Positions 1 through 11,290 are shown, counted from the first letter of the stretch. The stretch is 64,000 nt of DNA from Lithobates sylvaticus (GCA_028564925.1 CM053029.1:295717168-295781167); one strand, 5' to 3'. A program made the numbers and translations. The notes: generated from the letters alone by a model not told the origin.

Positions 1-760
1 GAATCAGCTTTACGACCCAAGATGCCAGAGTTCTGATGGAAGCTTCTTTCCCCCTGTATTTACCGAAAGGTACCACAAAAAGTCTCTCGGAGTCCCTGAA
101 GGGACTGGTGGCTTCGAGGTAAGCCCTGAGCACTCTGGAGATGTCTAGCTCGTGACAAGACTCTGAATCCGTATCTGTGAATACCGGAAGTGCCCAAGGT
201 TCTGCCATATGGCTTGTGGTAGTGACTTTAGGCGTGAAGCCCCTAAGGGGACGGAGTTCCACTCTGTCTGGGAAAAAGGAGATATGGTCGTCCCCTATCC
301 CTAACGAATGTAGTTCTGAAACTCTTCGGCCAGATGTGATGGCTAGCAGGAAGGCAGTTTTCAGTGAAAGGTTCCAGATTGCCACTTGTTCTACTGGAGC
401 AAATGGATGGCTAGATAGGACCTCCAGGACTAGGGACAGATCCCACTTAGGGAACGGCCGCCCGGCAGGAGGGCGGATCTTTAGCACCCCCCTGAGGAAG
501 GTGACCACCAGAGGATCCTCTGCCCATCTTTTATTTGTGGCTGCGGAAATAGCTGCTACCTGCACTTTGAGAGAACTCAGACCGAGCCCCAGGTCGAGAC
601 CTGACTGAAGGAAACCCAAAATATTGGGTGTGGAAGGAAAGATTGGGTCAAAGCCTTTATCCGTGGCGAAAGACAAGAATTTGTTCCAGATTCTTGAGTA
701 GATAGCGTTGGTCGCCGGCTTTCTGGCCCTCAGTAGTGTTGATATGACCCCTGGGGAACA
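1..760 (-). CDS. DIRS tyrosine recombinase, partial (window edge)
   Basis: Conceptual translation of the minus strand downstream of the RT/RH ORF gives a region with an alpha-helical N-terminal domain (ATNAIYSRIWNKF...) followed by LAITSGRRVSELHSL. That matches the box around the first catalytic Arg of tyrosine recombinases. In DIRS elements this enzyme inserts a circular DNA intermediate without target-site duplication. The catalytic C-terminal half is outside the window. Confidence 0.75.
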
Positions 761-762
761 CC

Positions 763-2418
763 CTAAGGCTTCAAACCTTCGCCTCTCAACCTCCAGATTC
801 GAAGATCTAGTTTCTGTGGGTTCGGATGAACCAGGTTGCCTTGCGACAGAAGATGAGGGAAAGGGGGGATCCTGATTGGAGGACTCACGCTGAGGCGCAT
901 GGCCAGAGGAAACCAGGGTCTCTTCGGCCAATACGGGAGTACCGCCAACACTTGCACTGATTCCCTGAGGACCCTCAGGAGGAACCTGAATATTAGTGGC
1001 CGGGGAGGGAAGGCATATGCTGTCGTGAACCTCCAGGGGCACGTCAGGGCATCCACTGCCTCGGCTTGCGTGTGTGGCAGGCGGGAGAAAAATCTGTCCA
1101 GCTTCGCATTCTCCGGGGTGGCAAATAGGTCCACCTGAGGGGGATCCCACAGGTTGGAGATCTGAAGGAAGACCTGGGGATGGAGCGCCCACTCGTTGAT
1201 GTCTTGGAAGTTTCTTGATAACGAGTCTGCTTCCGTGTTTAGTCTGCCCGGGAGGTACATCGCTTTGAGATCCAGGAGGTTCTTCTCCGCCCAGAGCATG
1301 ATCGGCTCTACCTCCCTGAGGAGCGATCTGCTGCGCGTGCCTCCCTGCCTCTGCAGATATGAGACAGCCGCCCTGTTGTCCAGGCGTAGGAGTATCCTCC
1401 GCCCTCTGACTTGAGATGTCAGAGTAGTCAGTGCCAGGAAGGCTGCCCTCATCTCCAAGATGTTGGATACCACTCCCCGGGTAGAACATGACCATCTCCC
1501 TTGAATCCTGGTTTCCCCGCAATGGGCCCCCCAGCCTTGCCCGCTCGCGTCGGATGTGACCGTGGTCCAAGAGAGGGAGCCCAGATAGTGAGGCTTGGAG
1601 AGGTTCTCCGGGATTGTCCACCAGCGCAGACTCCTGCGCATTACTCCCGTCAGCAGGATTGTCTGCGAGAGACGCTGTCTCTTCCATTGAGCCAAAAAAC
1701 CTGTTTGAAAGTATCTCAGGTGCCAATGGGTCCAAGGCGTCAGGGGAATACAAGAGGACATTGTGCCAATGAGACTCAGACATTGTGATGCCGTCAGATA
1801 CTGGCTCTGGATGGTCTTGCGCATCCTGCGGATGATGATCCTTGCCTTCGAAGGAGGTAACGACACTGTCCCCTCCTGAGTGTTGAACATCGCACCTAGG
1901 TAGACCATCTGTCGAGTCGGTGTTAATTGACTTTTGTCCATATTTATAAGCCATCCCAGTCTTCTTAGGGACTGTAGAAGGATCTCCCGGTGATGTACCA
2001 ATTGCTCCGGACTGCTGGCTAGTAGGAGGATATCGTCCAAGTAGTGGTATATCCTCAGGCCCTTCTCCCGAAGGGGGGCCAGAGCGGATATCAATATTTT
2101 GGTGAACACTCTGGGGGAGGTGCACAGCCCAAAGGGTAGGGCTTGAAACTGTAGGTGGGTTTGGCCCACTGCAAACCTCAGATACTTCTGGAATGCAGGA
2201 AGAATTGGGATATGGAGGTAGGCATCCTGCAGGTCGACCGAGATCATCCAATCCATTGGTTGGACTACTTGGATAATTGTTTGCAGGGACTCCATCTTGA
2301 AGCTCTCGGTGCTGATGTACAGATTGAGCTTCTTCAGGTCTATCACTGGCCTCCAACCACCTGTCTTTTTGGGTACTAGGAACAGGGTAGAGTAGAAGCC
2401 TGTGAAGCGCTCTGACAA
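763..2418 (-). CDS. DIRS reverse transcriptase / RNase H, 551 aa visible
   Basis: The N-terminal part carries reverse transcriptase blocks: a LVPKKTGGWRPVIDLKKLN block, a DLQDAYLHIPI block, a LPFGL block and the catalytic YLDDILLLA block near residue 130. A RNase H-like region follows (TSDASGQGWGAH near residue 290, then DNRAAVSYL and EADSLSR). This RT-RH pattern, with no protease or integrase, is typical of DIRS and related YR elements. It makes cDNA from element RNA. The ORF ends just before the recombinase region, which reads in another frame, as is usual in this family. Confidence 0.9.
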   Translation of the reverse strand: MSERFTGFYSTLFLVPKKTGGWRPVIDLKKLNLYISTESFKMESLQTIIQVVQPMDWMISVDLQDAYLHIPILPAFQKYLRFAVGQTHLQFQALPFGLCTSPRVFTKILISALAPLREKGLRIYHYLDDILLLASSPEQLVHHREILLQSLRRLGWLINMDKSQLTPTRQMVYLGAMFNTQEGTVSLPPSKARIIIRRMRKTIQSQYLTASQCLSLIGTMSSCIPLTPWTHWHLRYFQTGFLAQWKRQRLSQTILLTGVMRRSLRWWTIPENLSKPHYLGSLSWTTVTSDASGQGWGAHCGETRIQGRWSCSTRGVVSNILEMRAAFLALTTLTSQVRGRRILLRLDNRAAVSYLQRQGGTRSRSLLREVEPIMLWAEKNLLDLKAMYLPGRLNTEADSLSRNFQDINEWALHPQVFLQISNLWDPPQVDLFATPENAKLDRFFSRLPHTQAEAVDALTCPWRFTTAYAFPPRPLIFRFLLRVLRESVQVLAVLPYWPKRPWFPLAMRLSVSPPIRIPPFPHLLSQGNLVHPNPQKLDLRIWRLRGEGLKP

Positions 2419-2665
2419 GGGAACCGGTACAGCCGCCCCCTGAAGCTGGAGGGATGTTATAAACTGTACTAGGGCCTGCGCTTTTGACGGTGAGGCCGGA
2501 ATCTCGGTTCTCTTGAAGGATATGGGAGGTGGAGTGTGAGAGAACTTCCAAAAGTGTCCCCACTGGATTGTTGATAAAACCCAGGGGTCTTGGCAATGGG
2601 TAGTCCAGACTGGGACAAAGGATTTTAGCCTGGCTCCTACCGATGGTCTCTGGAGTAGCCCGGCG

Positions 2666-4180
2666 TCAAAAGGACTGCTTCTGCTCCTGAGGGGTCCTAG
2701 GGGCTTTGTTTTTTCTGCTCAGAAAGGAAGCTTGGGTGCCTCTCCAGGGCCTTCTGTTGTCTCTGAAGTACCTTGACTGTCTAAAGTCCCTGGCGTTTGA
2801 CTGGCGGAACCTGGACGGACCTCCTCTGGGACCTCGCACCCTTTTGTCCTGGGGGAGCATACCAGATTTTCCCCCTGTCACCCTGGAGATAGCCTTCTCC
2901 AATTTGTCTCCAAATAGCGCTTTGCCATCGAATGGGATCTTACACCAATTTTGCTTGGAGGCGAGATCAGCCGTCCAGGGCTTCAGCCATAAGGCTCTCT
3001 TTGCCATCACGGAATGGAGCATAGACCGGGCCGAGCATCTGATGGTGTCAATGGCTGCCTCCCCGACAAAGTCTGCCGACAGTCTAAGTTCCTCCAAGGC
3101 TTTTATTATGTCTTCCCTAGGGACCTCCTGTCGTAGGGCCGTCTCGATGTTGTCTGTCCAGGCTCTGATGGCATTGGACACCGAAGTGAGGGCAATGGCC
3201 GGTTTACAGGCGGCTCCTGCGGCCAAGTAGCTCCTCTTAAGCTCCAGATCGATCCGCCTATCTAGAGGATCTTTGAAGGAAGCGGAATCCTCCATTGGGA
3301 GGGTGACATTCTTCGCTAAACGCACCACGGCCGCGTCTACTACCGGCATGGAGTTCAGCGACTGCGTTTCAGCCTCTGGTAGAGGATAAAGTTTATTGAG
3401 CCGGCCCACGGAGAGCTTCTTGTCGGTCCTTAACCATTCATTTTGGATGACTTCCGTGATCTCCCCCATTAGAGGGAAGAGAATCTGTCTCCTTTTGAGG
3501 AATGGAAAGTAACTCCTGGACCTTTGAGGTGGTTCCTCCGCCTCCTCCCAGGTGATCGCGGTCTTGACCGCTTGGATAAATGGTGGGACCAGGGCATAGC
3601 TGAATCCGGACGGCTCCGATTCCTCTGAAGAGTCCCCTGAGGGGTCTTCAGGTGGTAATTTCTCGGCCGGCCGTGACGGCGGCGGGGGGGTACTGACTGC
3701 CGAAGGACCTGGGATTTCGTGATCTGTTTCCCCTGCCTGTGTCCGTGGGACTGGCTGAACGGGGACCAGGGCTGCTAGCTCGGAGAATGAGTCCCTCATT
3801 GTTCGCTTAAGCAGATCCACGACCTGCTGACTCTCGAGCTCGCGGTTGGCCGCGTAGTCCCTGAAGCAGTCCTTACAGACCAACTTGCCCGGTAGCGGCG
3901 TAGCCCCACATGTCCAGCACTTCTTCTTTGCGCCACTTCTAGGGGAAGGCGACCGGTCTCGTCTTCTGGATCTTGACCTCTCTGATTCGTGGCGTGAGGA
4001 CCGGGACCCATGATGAGAGGAACGGGACCTGCGGTCTGGGCTGTCATCATTGTCGCTGCGTCTTGACGACTTCTTGGTGCTTTTGGAGTGGGCAGGGCTA
4101 CGATGCAAAGAATCTATGTTAGATTCATGCAGTGCACTTTTTTTTTTTTTTTTTTTATACTCACGTACAGTTGGTCTCAT
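2666..4180 (-). CDS. DIRS ORF1 (gag-like protein), 504 aa
   Basis: First ORF of the DIRS element. The N-terminal ~90 residues are rich in Lys, Ser and Arg (RS-like). They are followed by a small Cys-x2-Cys / Cys-x2-Cys cluster near residues 90-105 and then a ~250-residue region of the kind seen in DIRS gag proteins. The C-terminus is basic and Arg/Gln-rich. The likely role is packaging of element RNA. It lies about 250 bp upstream of the RT ORF on the same strand. The family call rests mainly on position next to a DIRS RT and on the Cys cluster. Confidence 0.8.
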   Translation of the reverse strand: MRPTVREYKKKKKKSALHESNIDSLHRSPAHSKSTKKSSRRSDNDDSPDRRSRSSHHGSRSSRHESERSRSRRRDRSPSPRSGAKKKCWTCGATPLPGKLVCKDCFRDYAANRELESQQVVDLLKRTMRDSFSELAALVPVQPVPRTQAGETDHEIPGPSAVSTPPPPSRPAEKLPPEDPSGDSSEESEPSGFSYALVPPFIQAVKTAITWEEAEEPPQRSRSYFPFLKRRQILFPLMGEITEVIQNEWLRTDKKLSVGRLNKLYPLPEAETQSLNSMPVVDAAVVRLAKNVTLPMEDSASFKDPLDRRIDLELKRSYLAAGAACKPAIALTSVSNAIRAWTDNIETALRQEVPREDIIKALEELRLSADFVGEAAIDTIRCSARSMLHSVMAKRALWLKPWTADLASKQNWCKIPFDGKALFGDKLEKAISRVTGGKSGMLPQDKRVRGPRGGPSRFRQSNARDFRQSRYFRDNRRPWRGTQASFLSRKNKAPRTPQEQKQSF

Positions 4181-5486
4181 ACCTATTGGACGTAGGAGGA
4201 TCTTTGTTACGAGATGAATAACTCATAGCGCGGTTGGGCAGAGGGATCAGCTGCGGAAATATAGTAAGATAGGGGAAGAGAGAGAGAGAATGGACTATGT
4301 AGATTTAAGCGTACACATAAATACCTACATGTAACATATACTTGCTTATATACCCGTATACATGTGCGCCCCTCCCGCCCCCTTCCCCCCCGTCTCCCTT
4401 TCTCTTTTTTTTTTTTTTTTTTTAAATTATATTTTTTTTTTTTGCAGAGATTTTCCATGTATACACAACGCACACAAAAAAGTATATTAAATTATATTAT
4501 GTTCTGTGTTCTCCCCTTTACATCATAAAAAAAAAAGACTTTTAATCGCTCATTTGGGGAACCTACCGAGAGACGGACAGTAAGAGGCTCGCAGGGCACG
4601 GCTGAAACACTACTGACAGCCATGACCCTGCTGCTGTCCTTTAAATACAAAAGGAGGTGGATGGGCTAATCCCAAACCACCTCCTACCTATTAACAATGA
4701 AGAAAGGGCAAAAACTGAAACTTTTTCCAGTAACCAAAATGGCCGCCGGGCGGTCAGGCCGCTGCGCATGCGCGCGCGCATGCGCAGTAGCTATTGGCGG
4801 CGAGGGCTCTGTGCGGAGCCCTCGCCAGTCGGCGTCTCCTCCCCACCCCGGAACGCGCATGCGCCCATCAGGCGGCGAGGACGCCGACCCCGGGGGGACC
4901 TGTCAGCCGCAAGCAGGAGCAATAAGGAGCGCTCCCGCGGCCCCCCCCCCCCCATGAAGATGAATATTTGGTGGCATCCCTGTACAAAACAAAGCATGTA
5001 AGCAACATCCAAGGCACGATGGGAGGGCAGAGAGAGGGAGAAGGGGAAAAAAAAAAAAGAGAGGGGGAAAAGAGAGAGAGAAAACAAGGAAGAGAGAAAA
5101 AAAAAAGGTAACAGGCCTGAGACTGAGCTGATCCACCTGCGACTCGCTGCGATTCATCGTAGAAGGCGGCAGACTGCGTTCCTGTGAGGAAACTCTGCAA
5201 GAAGACCCCACAGATCCACAGAGGGGTTCCCAGTCTTATTAGTGCATTGAGCGGACCCAAGAACAGGGACTTCGCACGGGAAAGGCTAAACCCGGCGGAC
5301 GCTGCCGAAGGCAGAGGTATGGACATCTGCTACTCTTCACCAGCACAAGAGGTATGAGGAAAAAAAGGAGAATGTTGGGGGAGGGACGGTGCCTTTAATT
5401 TATGCTATTCACTAGTCCTGAGGGAGGAGTCGAGGCGGAGCTCTATCACAGGTATGCTGCCATGGAGGCACCAGGAAACCATTTTG

Positions 5487-6967
5487 GAAAGTAGACACCC
5501 CAAGCTATTTGATGAGAGCAATGTTGAGCCCATTAAATATTTTTTTTTTTGTCCCAAGAGATTGAATAATGAAAAAAAAAAAATATATATATTTTTTTTA
5601 CAAAAAGTTGTCACTAAATGATATATTGCTCAAACATGTCATGGGCATATGTGGAAATACACCCCAAAATACATTCTGTTGCTTCTCCTGAGTATGGGGA
5701 TACCACATGTGTGGGACTTTTTGGGAGCCTAGCTGCGTACGGAACCCCAAAAACCAATCACCGCCTTCAGGCTTTCTAAGGGTGTAATTTTTTTATTTCA
5801 CTTCTCACTGCCAATCACAGTTTCGGAGGCCATGGAATGCCCAGATGGCATAAAACCCCCCAAAATGACCCCATTTTGGAAAGTAGACACCCCAAGCTAT
5901 TTGCTGAGAGGTATGGTGAGTATTTTGCAGATCTCGCTTTTTGTCACAAAGTTTTGAAAATTGAAAAAAATAAAAAAAAATGTTTTTTTCTTTACTTTCT
6001 TCATTTTCAAAAACAAATGAGAGCTGTAAAATACTCACCATGCCTCTCAACAAATAGCTTGGGGTGTCTACTTTCCAAAATGGGGTCATTTGGGGGGGTT
6101 TTGTGCTATTTTGGCATTTTATGGCCTTCGAAACGGTGATAGGTAGTGAGGAGTGAAATCAAAAATTTGCACCCTTAGAAATCCTGAAGGCGGTGCTTGG
6201 GTTTCGGGGCCCCGTACGCGGCTAGGCTCCCAAAAAGTCCCACACATGTGGTATCCCCATACTCAGGAGAAGCAGCAAAATGTATTTTGGGGTGCAATTC
6301 CACATATAACTATGGCATGTGTGAGCAATATATCATTTAGTGACAACTTTTTGAAAAAAAAAAAATCTTTTTTATTTTTGTCTTTATTCAATCACTTGGG
6401 ACTAAAAAAAAAAATATTCAATGGGCTCAACATGCCTCTCAGCAAATAGCTTGGGGTGTCTACTTTCCAAAATGGGGTCATTTGGGGGGGTTTTGTACTT
6501 CTCTGCCATTTTAGCACCTCAAGAAATGAAATAGGCAGTCATAAATTAAAAGCGGTGTAAATTCCAGAAAATGTACTCTAGTTTGTAGACGCTATAACTT
6601 TTGCGCAAACCAATAAATATACGCTTATTGGCATTTTTTTTACTAAAGACATGTGGCTGAATACATTTTGGCCCAAATGTTTGACTAAAATTGAGTTTAT
6701 TAGATTTTTTTTATAACAAAAAGTAGAAAATCTCTTTTTTTTTCAAAATTTTCGCTCTTTTTCCGTTTATATCGCAAAAAATAAAAATCACAGAGGCAAT
6801 CAAATACCATCAAAAGAAAGCTCTATTTGTGGGAAGAAAAGGACGCAAATTTCGTTTGGTTACAAAATTGCATGACCGCGCAATTACCAGTTAAAGTAGT
6901 GCAGTGCGAAATTGAAAAAAGACCTCTGGTCCTTTGGCTGCCAAATGGTCCGGGGCTGAAGTGGTTA
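5487..6967. mobile_element. TTAA-type DNA element with ~1 kb internal palindrome
   Basis: About 490 bp from 5487 are repeated in inverted orientation up to 6477, with the centre near 5980. Matched markers include GTAGACACCCCAAGCTATTT / AAATAGCTTGGGGTGTCTAC and the CCACACATGTGG block. A ~490-bp tail follows, ending in GGGGCTGAAGTGGTTAA, which suggests a TTAA target site (piggyBac- or Kolobok-like). A tail of the same family appears inverted at 48886-49050 (AAATAGAGCTTTATTTTGG). The left terminal part is absent, so this copy is truncated or rearranged against the DIRS element. No ORF is supported; frames crossing the palindrome are chance. Confidence 0.6.
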
Positions 6968-7378
6968 AGAGCCGTGGAAACATTTATGTCTACTTCGAAT
7001 AAGAGAGAATTTAAAATAAGAGATTTTATTACCTGTAATACAGCTTATGTAGTGTATGCAATTCAATGTCCATGTGATCTTATTTATATTGGTCGCACTA
7101 AAAGGCTTTTCAGGATCAGGATTGCTGAACACATTGCCAACATTAAACTAGGTTACAAAGACCACAATGTGTCACTCCATTTTAAATTATACCACAACCA
7201 GGATCATTCTGGTCTGAAATTTTGGGGCATTGATCATCTCAGGCCAGCATGGAGGGGCTCGAACCAGGTGCGAGAACTATCAAAGAAAGAAACAGAATGG
7301 ATTTATTTGGTAGACACTCTCTCGCCCAAAGGGTTAAACGTGGACTTAGACATTAATTGTTTTATCAGTGACTATTAA
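6965..7378 (+). pseudogene. Penelope-like GIY-YIG endonuclease domain, partial
   Basis: The open frame ends at 7378. It contains VVYAIQCPCDLIYIGRTKRL, the GIY-YIG core with the CxC just before it that is usual in Penelope-like elements. RIRIAEHIANI follows, supplying the catalytic Arg and His region, and then SLHFKLYHNQD and KKETEWIYLVDTLSPKGLN, which match the end of the family's endonuclease domain. The domain nicks target DNA for insertion. The upstream RT is absent and the apparent N-terminus (6827 on) comes from the adjoining TTAA element, so this is a dead fragment. Confidence 0.85.
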
Positions 7379-8400
7379 TTAATTAATTTTTTACTCTGAT
7401 CTCACACGTCTTGATAATGTCCACATATGATTATGTACTTCATAAACCTTATCCATCGCATATATCTATTATATTTATTATATTTATCTTTCAATATTTT
7501 TTTATATGTGGAATTATATATTTATATATTTTATAGCTATTTCATTTTTTATACATTGATATGGCTTTTATTCCTCGGTTTCGTTTATGATATGATATTT
7601 TATTGATGGTTTCCTTTTAGACCACACATATGCATTTTTATATGCACCCCATATATATTTTATCATGTCTATTTTAAATGCATATACATGCACACTGTTA
7701 TTAAGAAGCATGTTTTTATATATATTTATAATCACTTTATTTTAGACATGTATTAATCTTTGATATATATGTATATATATATATATTTTTAATGCATTAT
7801 TAATGCATATCTTAATATATACACTCCTTTTTAGAGATCACTCCTATTGTCCGTTTTATCCTGCATCGTAAAACCTTGATTGATTTATTATTGATTTATT
7901 TATTGCCTATTCTGCTCCATTACATATGTTCCGTATACTAATTATTTAATTATCTAATTAATTATCTATATTTTGAATGTTTTTTGCCCAGCGATCATAG
8001 ATCGCAATATATATGATCTATGTATTTATTAATGCACCGATTATGTATACCTCACTATGTACACCAATTCGAAACAATGATTTGCTATATGTATGCACTA
8101 ATTAGGAATTTGTTACACCTGTGTTGTCAGCCCCGGTGTTCCTATGTGCAGATGCCCATCATTCAACAACAACACTCTCAGCTGTTGTTTTTAACTATTT
8201 TCCTGTTTTTACTAACGTCATCACCATTCTCCAGATTAAGATGTCAACATTGTTAAATAATAGTTGAGTATTTAGATGGTGCTGTATGTTTCTACTTCCC
8301 GTCACTGGGTTGTATAGAATCATGGCATTTGATTGTCATGGTAACATTGTCCGGTTTCTGTGACCCCTGATTGGCTACATTGCCAGTGAATGGGATTACT
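7379..8400. other. AT-rich 3' region of the Penelope-like element
   Basis: Extremely AT-rich sequence with short (TA)n runs near 7740-7790 and no coding signal. It is probably the non-coding tail of the Penelope-like element rather than unique DNA. Confidence 0.45.
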
Positions 8401-8411
8401 TAAACCCGCCA

Positions 8412-8487
8412 GAGCGCCGTGTAGCCACGCCCTCTGTTGAAGTCAGGAAGTGACGAAACACGTAAGGGCGTGGCCTACACGACGCTC
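8412..8487 (+). ncRNA. Candidate hammerhead ribozyme (Penelope-type)
   Basis: A long helix I is formed by GCCACGCCCT (8424-8433) with AGGGCGTGGC (8465-8474) and extends outward (GAGCGCCGTGTA with TACACGACGCTC) with one bulge. Inside it lie CTGTTGA (8434-8440), a short stem II GTC/GAC (8442-8444 with 8452-8454), GAAA (8455-8458), a minimal helix III CACGTA and a GUA cleavage triplet ending at 8464. The layout matches the minimal-helix-III hammerheads known from Penelope-like elements. The core has U where A6 is expected (CUGUUGA rather than CUGANGA), so this copy may be inactive. Confidence 0.6.
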
Positions 8488-9239
8488 TACCGGAAGTCAC
8501 GTGTGCGTTCCACCGCTGCTAACCACCGCCCGGAAGTGAAGCTTTTGTCAGCAGAGACACACAGGCCGCTTCAGGAGGAATTGTTTGCTGCCACTGTGGA
8601 CGATTGGAGAACTACCTCCACCATATACACGCAAGTGACACTGTTTATACGCTGTTTGAAAGAAATTTAAATGTACGCTGAATACTATAGGGGATTGTAA
8701 TGGGATATGCTTTTAATGATTAAATAAATGGAATTACACTATGTATGCCACTCTCTCCATTTTTTATGACATACCATTGAGAGCTGAGTTACCCTTGAAT
8801 CCCTGATGATATTTAAAACCCTGGTGGTACCTATGCTGAGGAAGTGATCTGATTGGCGCTGTTTCTGGATGTTTGACGTTTCTTGTGCAGTATATACTGC
8901 AATGATGCTTTATTTCTTAAGGCCTGTTTGATTTATTCTTCTGGTGAGTTTAACCCCCTGAGGGGAGCGTGCCTCACGTGGTGGAATTTTCTAGAGGGAT
9001 TAAAGAGGTGCTTGGATAGACGCCTGGAATACCTTAACCACATGAAAAGTCACCCATTATCTTGAACTGTGCACTTTATTTCTCAGATACACTTAAAGGA
9101 CTACCTTTTGCTGCATTATTTCTTCACCTTATTTATGACCTGTGGACTTTATCACAGAAAGAACTCATTATCTTCTTATGTCATTTTGTTTAGCGCCATT
9201 TTAGTATTTTATTTTACAGGAACTACTGTTTGATCTTTT

Positions 9240-10740
9240 ACTATCTCCTTTATATATCAGCTGATAGGACATGGTAGCTACAGAAAGCAGGTGTTATGAT
9301 GACATCCAGCATGTTTCTGCCCTCAGTGAGCCCCTATGCAGACAGCCAAAGCATTTCTGAAATAGGAAAATGGAGGTAATTATAATTTAGATAATTATGC
9401 TAACTTCATCCCCATCTAGGTAAAGCTCTTCATAACAGAGCTCTTTATCATTTTATTTGTGCGTTACATCTAGTAGATGCCTGTTTTTTTTCCAAAGAAA
9501 CATCAGGTCCATAGCTGTGAAATGCCCACTGGGAGAATTTAGTTGTTTACTTACCTAAATCATTAAATCTTCCATAGGCTGAAGGTTACAATCATTTTCT
9601 ATATACTGAAACAGATTTGGCATTGGGAGCTCTTACAATGTATTGTTTTTAAAGCAGTGTAAAGCCCCCAGGTATCCTGTGAGTTTAGGAATGCAGCACA
9701 AACACTGCATTTTGTACAAATTACTTGTATTCACATTTTAACACATGGATCACATTAGTCTGTGTTTTTATTTTTGGCAAATATTGGTGTAAAATCAAGG
9801 ACCTAGACATAAAAAGCTCAGGAATTCAAAAGAATACATTTAACTTGCTGCCAGGAGGTTTTATTGCCAACAAACTAGTCAATGGGGGTATTGTAAATGT
9901 CTTTTAAGAGAAAACACTCAACGAATGTGGCTTTGTTTGCAATTTCTTATTTATTTTTTGCTGTACACGAACCTGCTAAAATAATAAGCATGCACAGTCA
10001 GATAATCATTCCCTTGTCAAATGCTTTTGTTAAAGTAAGACGGGGATATAATGTGTACATTTCTCTCTTATGTCAGGTTAATGCATATTTATTATTACTA
10101 TTATAAAAGATTTAATATAACAGTTTGTGTGGTGCTTTACAAAATTAATTTTAAATAGGTATATCAACAGAATTACCAACCTGTCCATTTTTTTTATGAA
10201 TAGTTCACTAATAAGCTCTCTATATAATTAAATAGTCATCCTCACAATTTCATAGTTACAGCTTACAGTTACATCAATTCCTGGAAAATGTTATATTGAT
10301 GGTATTGCTGAGATATTGTTTATCATAAATAATTAGTAAGTGTAACACAGGTAGAAAAAAAACACATGTCCGTTAAGTTCAACTAAAAGACAAAAATATA
10401 TTTTTTTTATTACTTTAGCTCTTTACATACATAGTGGGAATTTTTCATTTGAACAAGGTTGTAGCCAATAGTAGAAAATACCCCTCTTTTCATAAATATG
10501 CCTTACTTGATTGACAAGAACTGCTAATCATGATAATCATTATTCACTTTTTTATGTTAATCGCAATACATCCACACAGATACGCTTGTAGTAGTGTGAG
10601 TTATATTTGTAGGACTTTATCTACCACAGTGCCTAGTATAAAGTTCCTATTCTATGTATAGATTTAACTCTTTTTAATTTAACTTCTGAGTACATCCATG
10701 GCATTGCAGTACATCAGTTGCGGTCAACCTACAAGTAGAT
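9240..10740. other. Apparently unique AT-rich intergenic DNA
   Basis: No coding region or element ends seen, apart from a short piece at about 10350-10392. That piece resembles the 3' end of the CR1/L2-like family (compare 19506-19560). Confidence 0.4.
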
Positions 10741-10747
10741 TGTGCTA

Positions 10748-11000
10748 TGCCGTGTACACACGATCGGACTATCTGGCGGACTTGGTCCGGTGGACCTGAG
10801 TCCACCGGACAATCCGCCCGTGTGTGGGCTCCGGCAGACTTTCTCTTCTCAAAAGTCCGTCGGACTTAGAAAGAAGTCTTAAATAAAAATTATACGCCGT
10901 ATTCGGCAGTCCGGCGGACAATCCGACCATCTGTGTGCTAGTCTGCCGTACTTTTGAAAGGGACGGACTTGCCCACACACGTAGTAAAGTGCATTCATTT
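10748..11000. mobile_element. TACACACG-type MITE (PIF/Harbinger-like)
   Basis: Begins GCCGTGTACACACGATCGGA and contains repeated inverted GTCCGNCGGAC and CCGTGTGTGGG motifs, ending near CCCACACACG (10972-10981). The terminal and subterminal pattern resembles the left flank of the Harbinger gene cluster at 51715 and the repeat at 60340-60600. Non-coding. Confidence 0.45.
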
Positions 11001-11059
11001 TGAACGTGACTCCAGGTAGACGGGACTAGCGAAGGAAGTCAATGTCAGCGCCTCCATCG

Positions 11060-11290
11060 CTGAGATTGACACCATGCTAGCCCCATCACCTGGTATGGAT
11101 TTAAAGGGGAACCCCCTACGCCAAAAAAATGGCGTGGGGTCCCCCCAAAGTCCATACTAGACCCTTATCCGAGCACGCAGCCTGGCCGGTCAGGAAAGGG
11201 GGTGGGGTTGAGCGAGCGCCCCTCCTGAGCCATACCAGGCCGCAACATGGGGGGTGCTTTGGAGAAGGGGGGCCCTGCGGTTCTTATATA
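11060..11290 (-). repeat. Fragment of dispersed G/C-run repeat (same family as 42.9-44.1 kb)
   Basis: Contains the landmarks GGTATGGATTTAAAGGGGAA, an ACGCC...GGCGT hairpin, GACCCTTATCCGAGCACGCA and GGGGGTGCTTTGG. These recur at 16260-16440, 43720-44110, 50455-50640 and 60640-60870. It is the 3' end of the unit described at 43406-44110, in inverse orientation. Non-coding. Confidence 0.55.

Larger units (their letters stand above)
1..5400 (-). mobile_element. DIRS-type tyrosine-recombinase retrotransposon, cut by window start
   Basis: Read on the minus strand, the order is a gag-like ORF, an RT/RNase H ORF, and then a tyrosine-recombinase region that runs off the window edge. This order and the use of a recombinase instead of an integrase are diagnostic of DIRS elements. 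The upstream part (about 4181-5400) is non-coding and GC-rich around 4740-4930, with CpG-rich hairpins and poly-purine tracts. I place the 5' limit near 5400 only approximately, because no terminal repeat can be matched when the other end is outside the window. The visible coding parts look whole, so the copy is probably young. Treated as a fossil element. Confidence 0.85.
6968..9230 (+). mobile_element. Penelope-like element, 5'-truncated 3' part
   Basis: The segment starts abruptly after the TTAA element and encodes only the C-terminal GIY-YIG part of a Penelope-like protein. About 1 kb of very AT-rich 3' sequence follows, with (AT)n stretches near 7440-7810, and then a hammerhead-like structure at 8412-8487. 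The reverse transcriptase half is missing. The 3' limit near 9230 (around TTTAGCGCCATTTTAG) is approximate. Penelope-like elements commonly carry hammerhead motifs in their terminal repeats, which fits this order. Confidence 0.65.

Noticed and set aside
177-608. 143-aa plus-strand frame
   Set aside because: Shadow of the DIRS tyrosine-recombinase region on the minus strand.
4760-4830. CpG-rich stretch as a host CpG island promoter
   Set aside because: Lies just upstream of the DIRS gag-like ORF and is most simply part of that element's 5' region.
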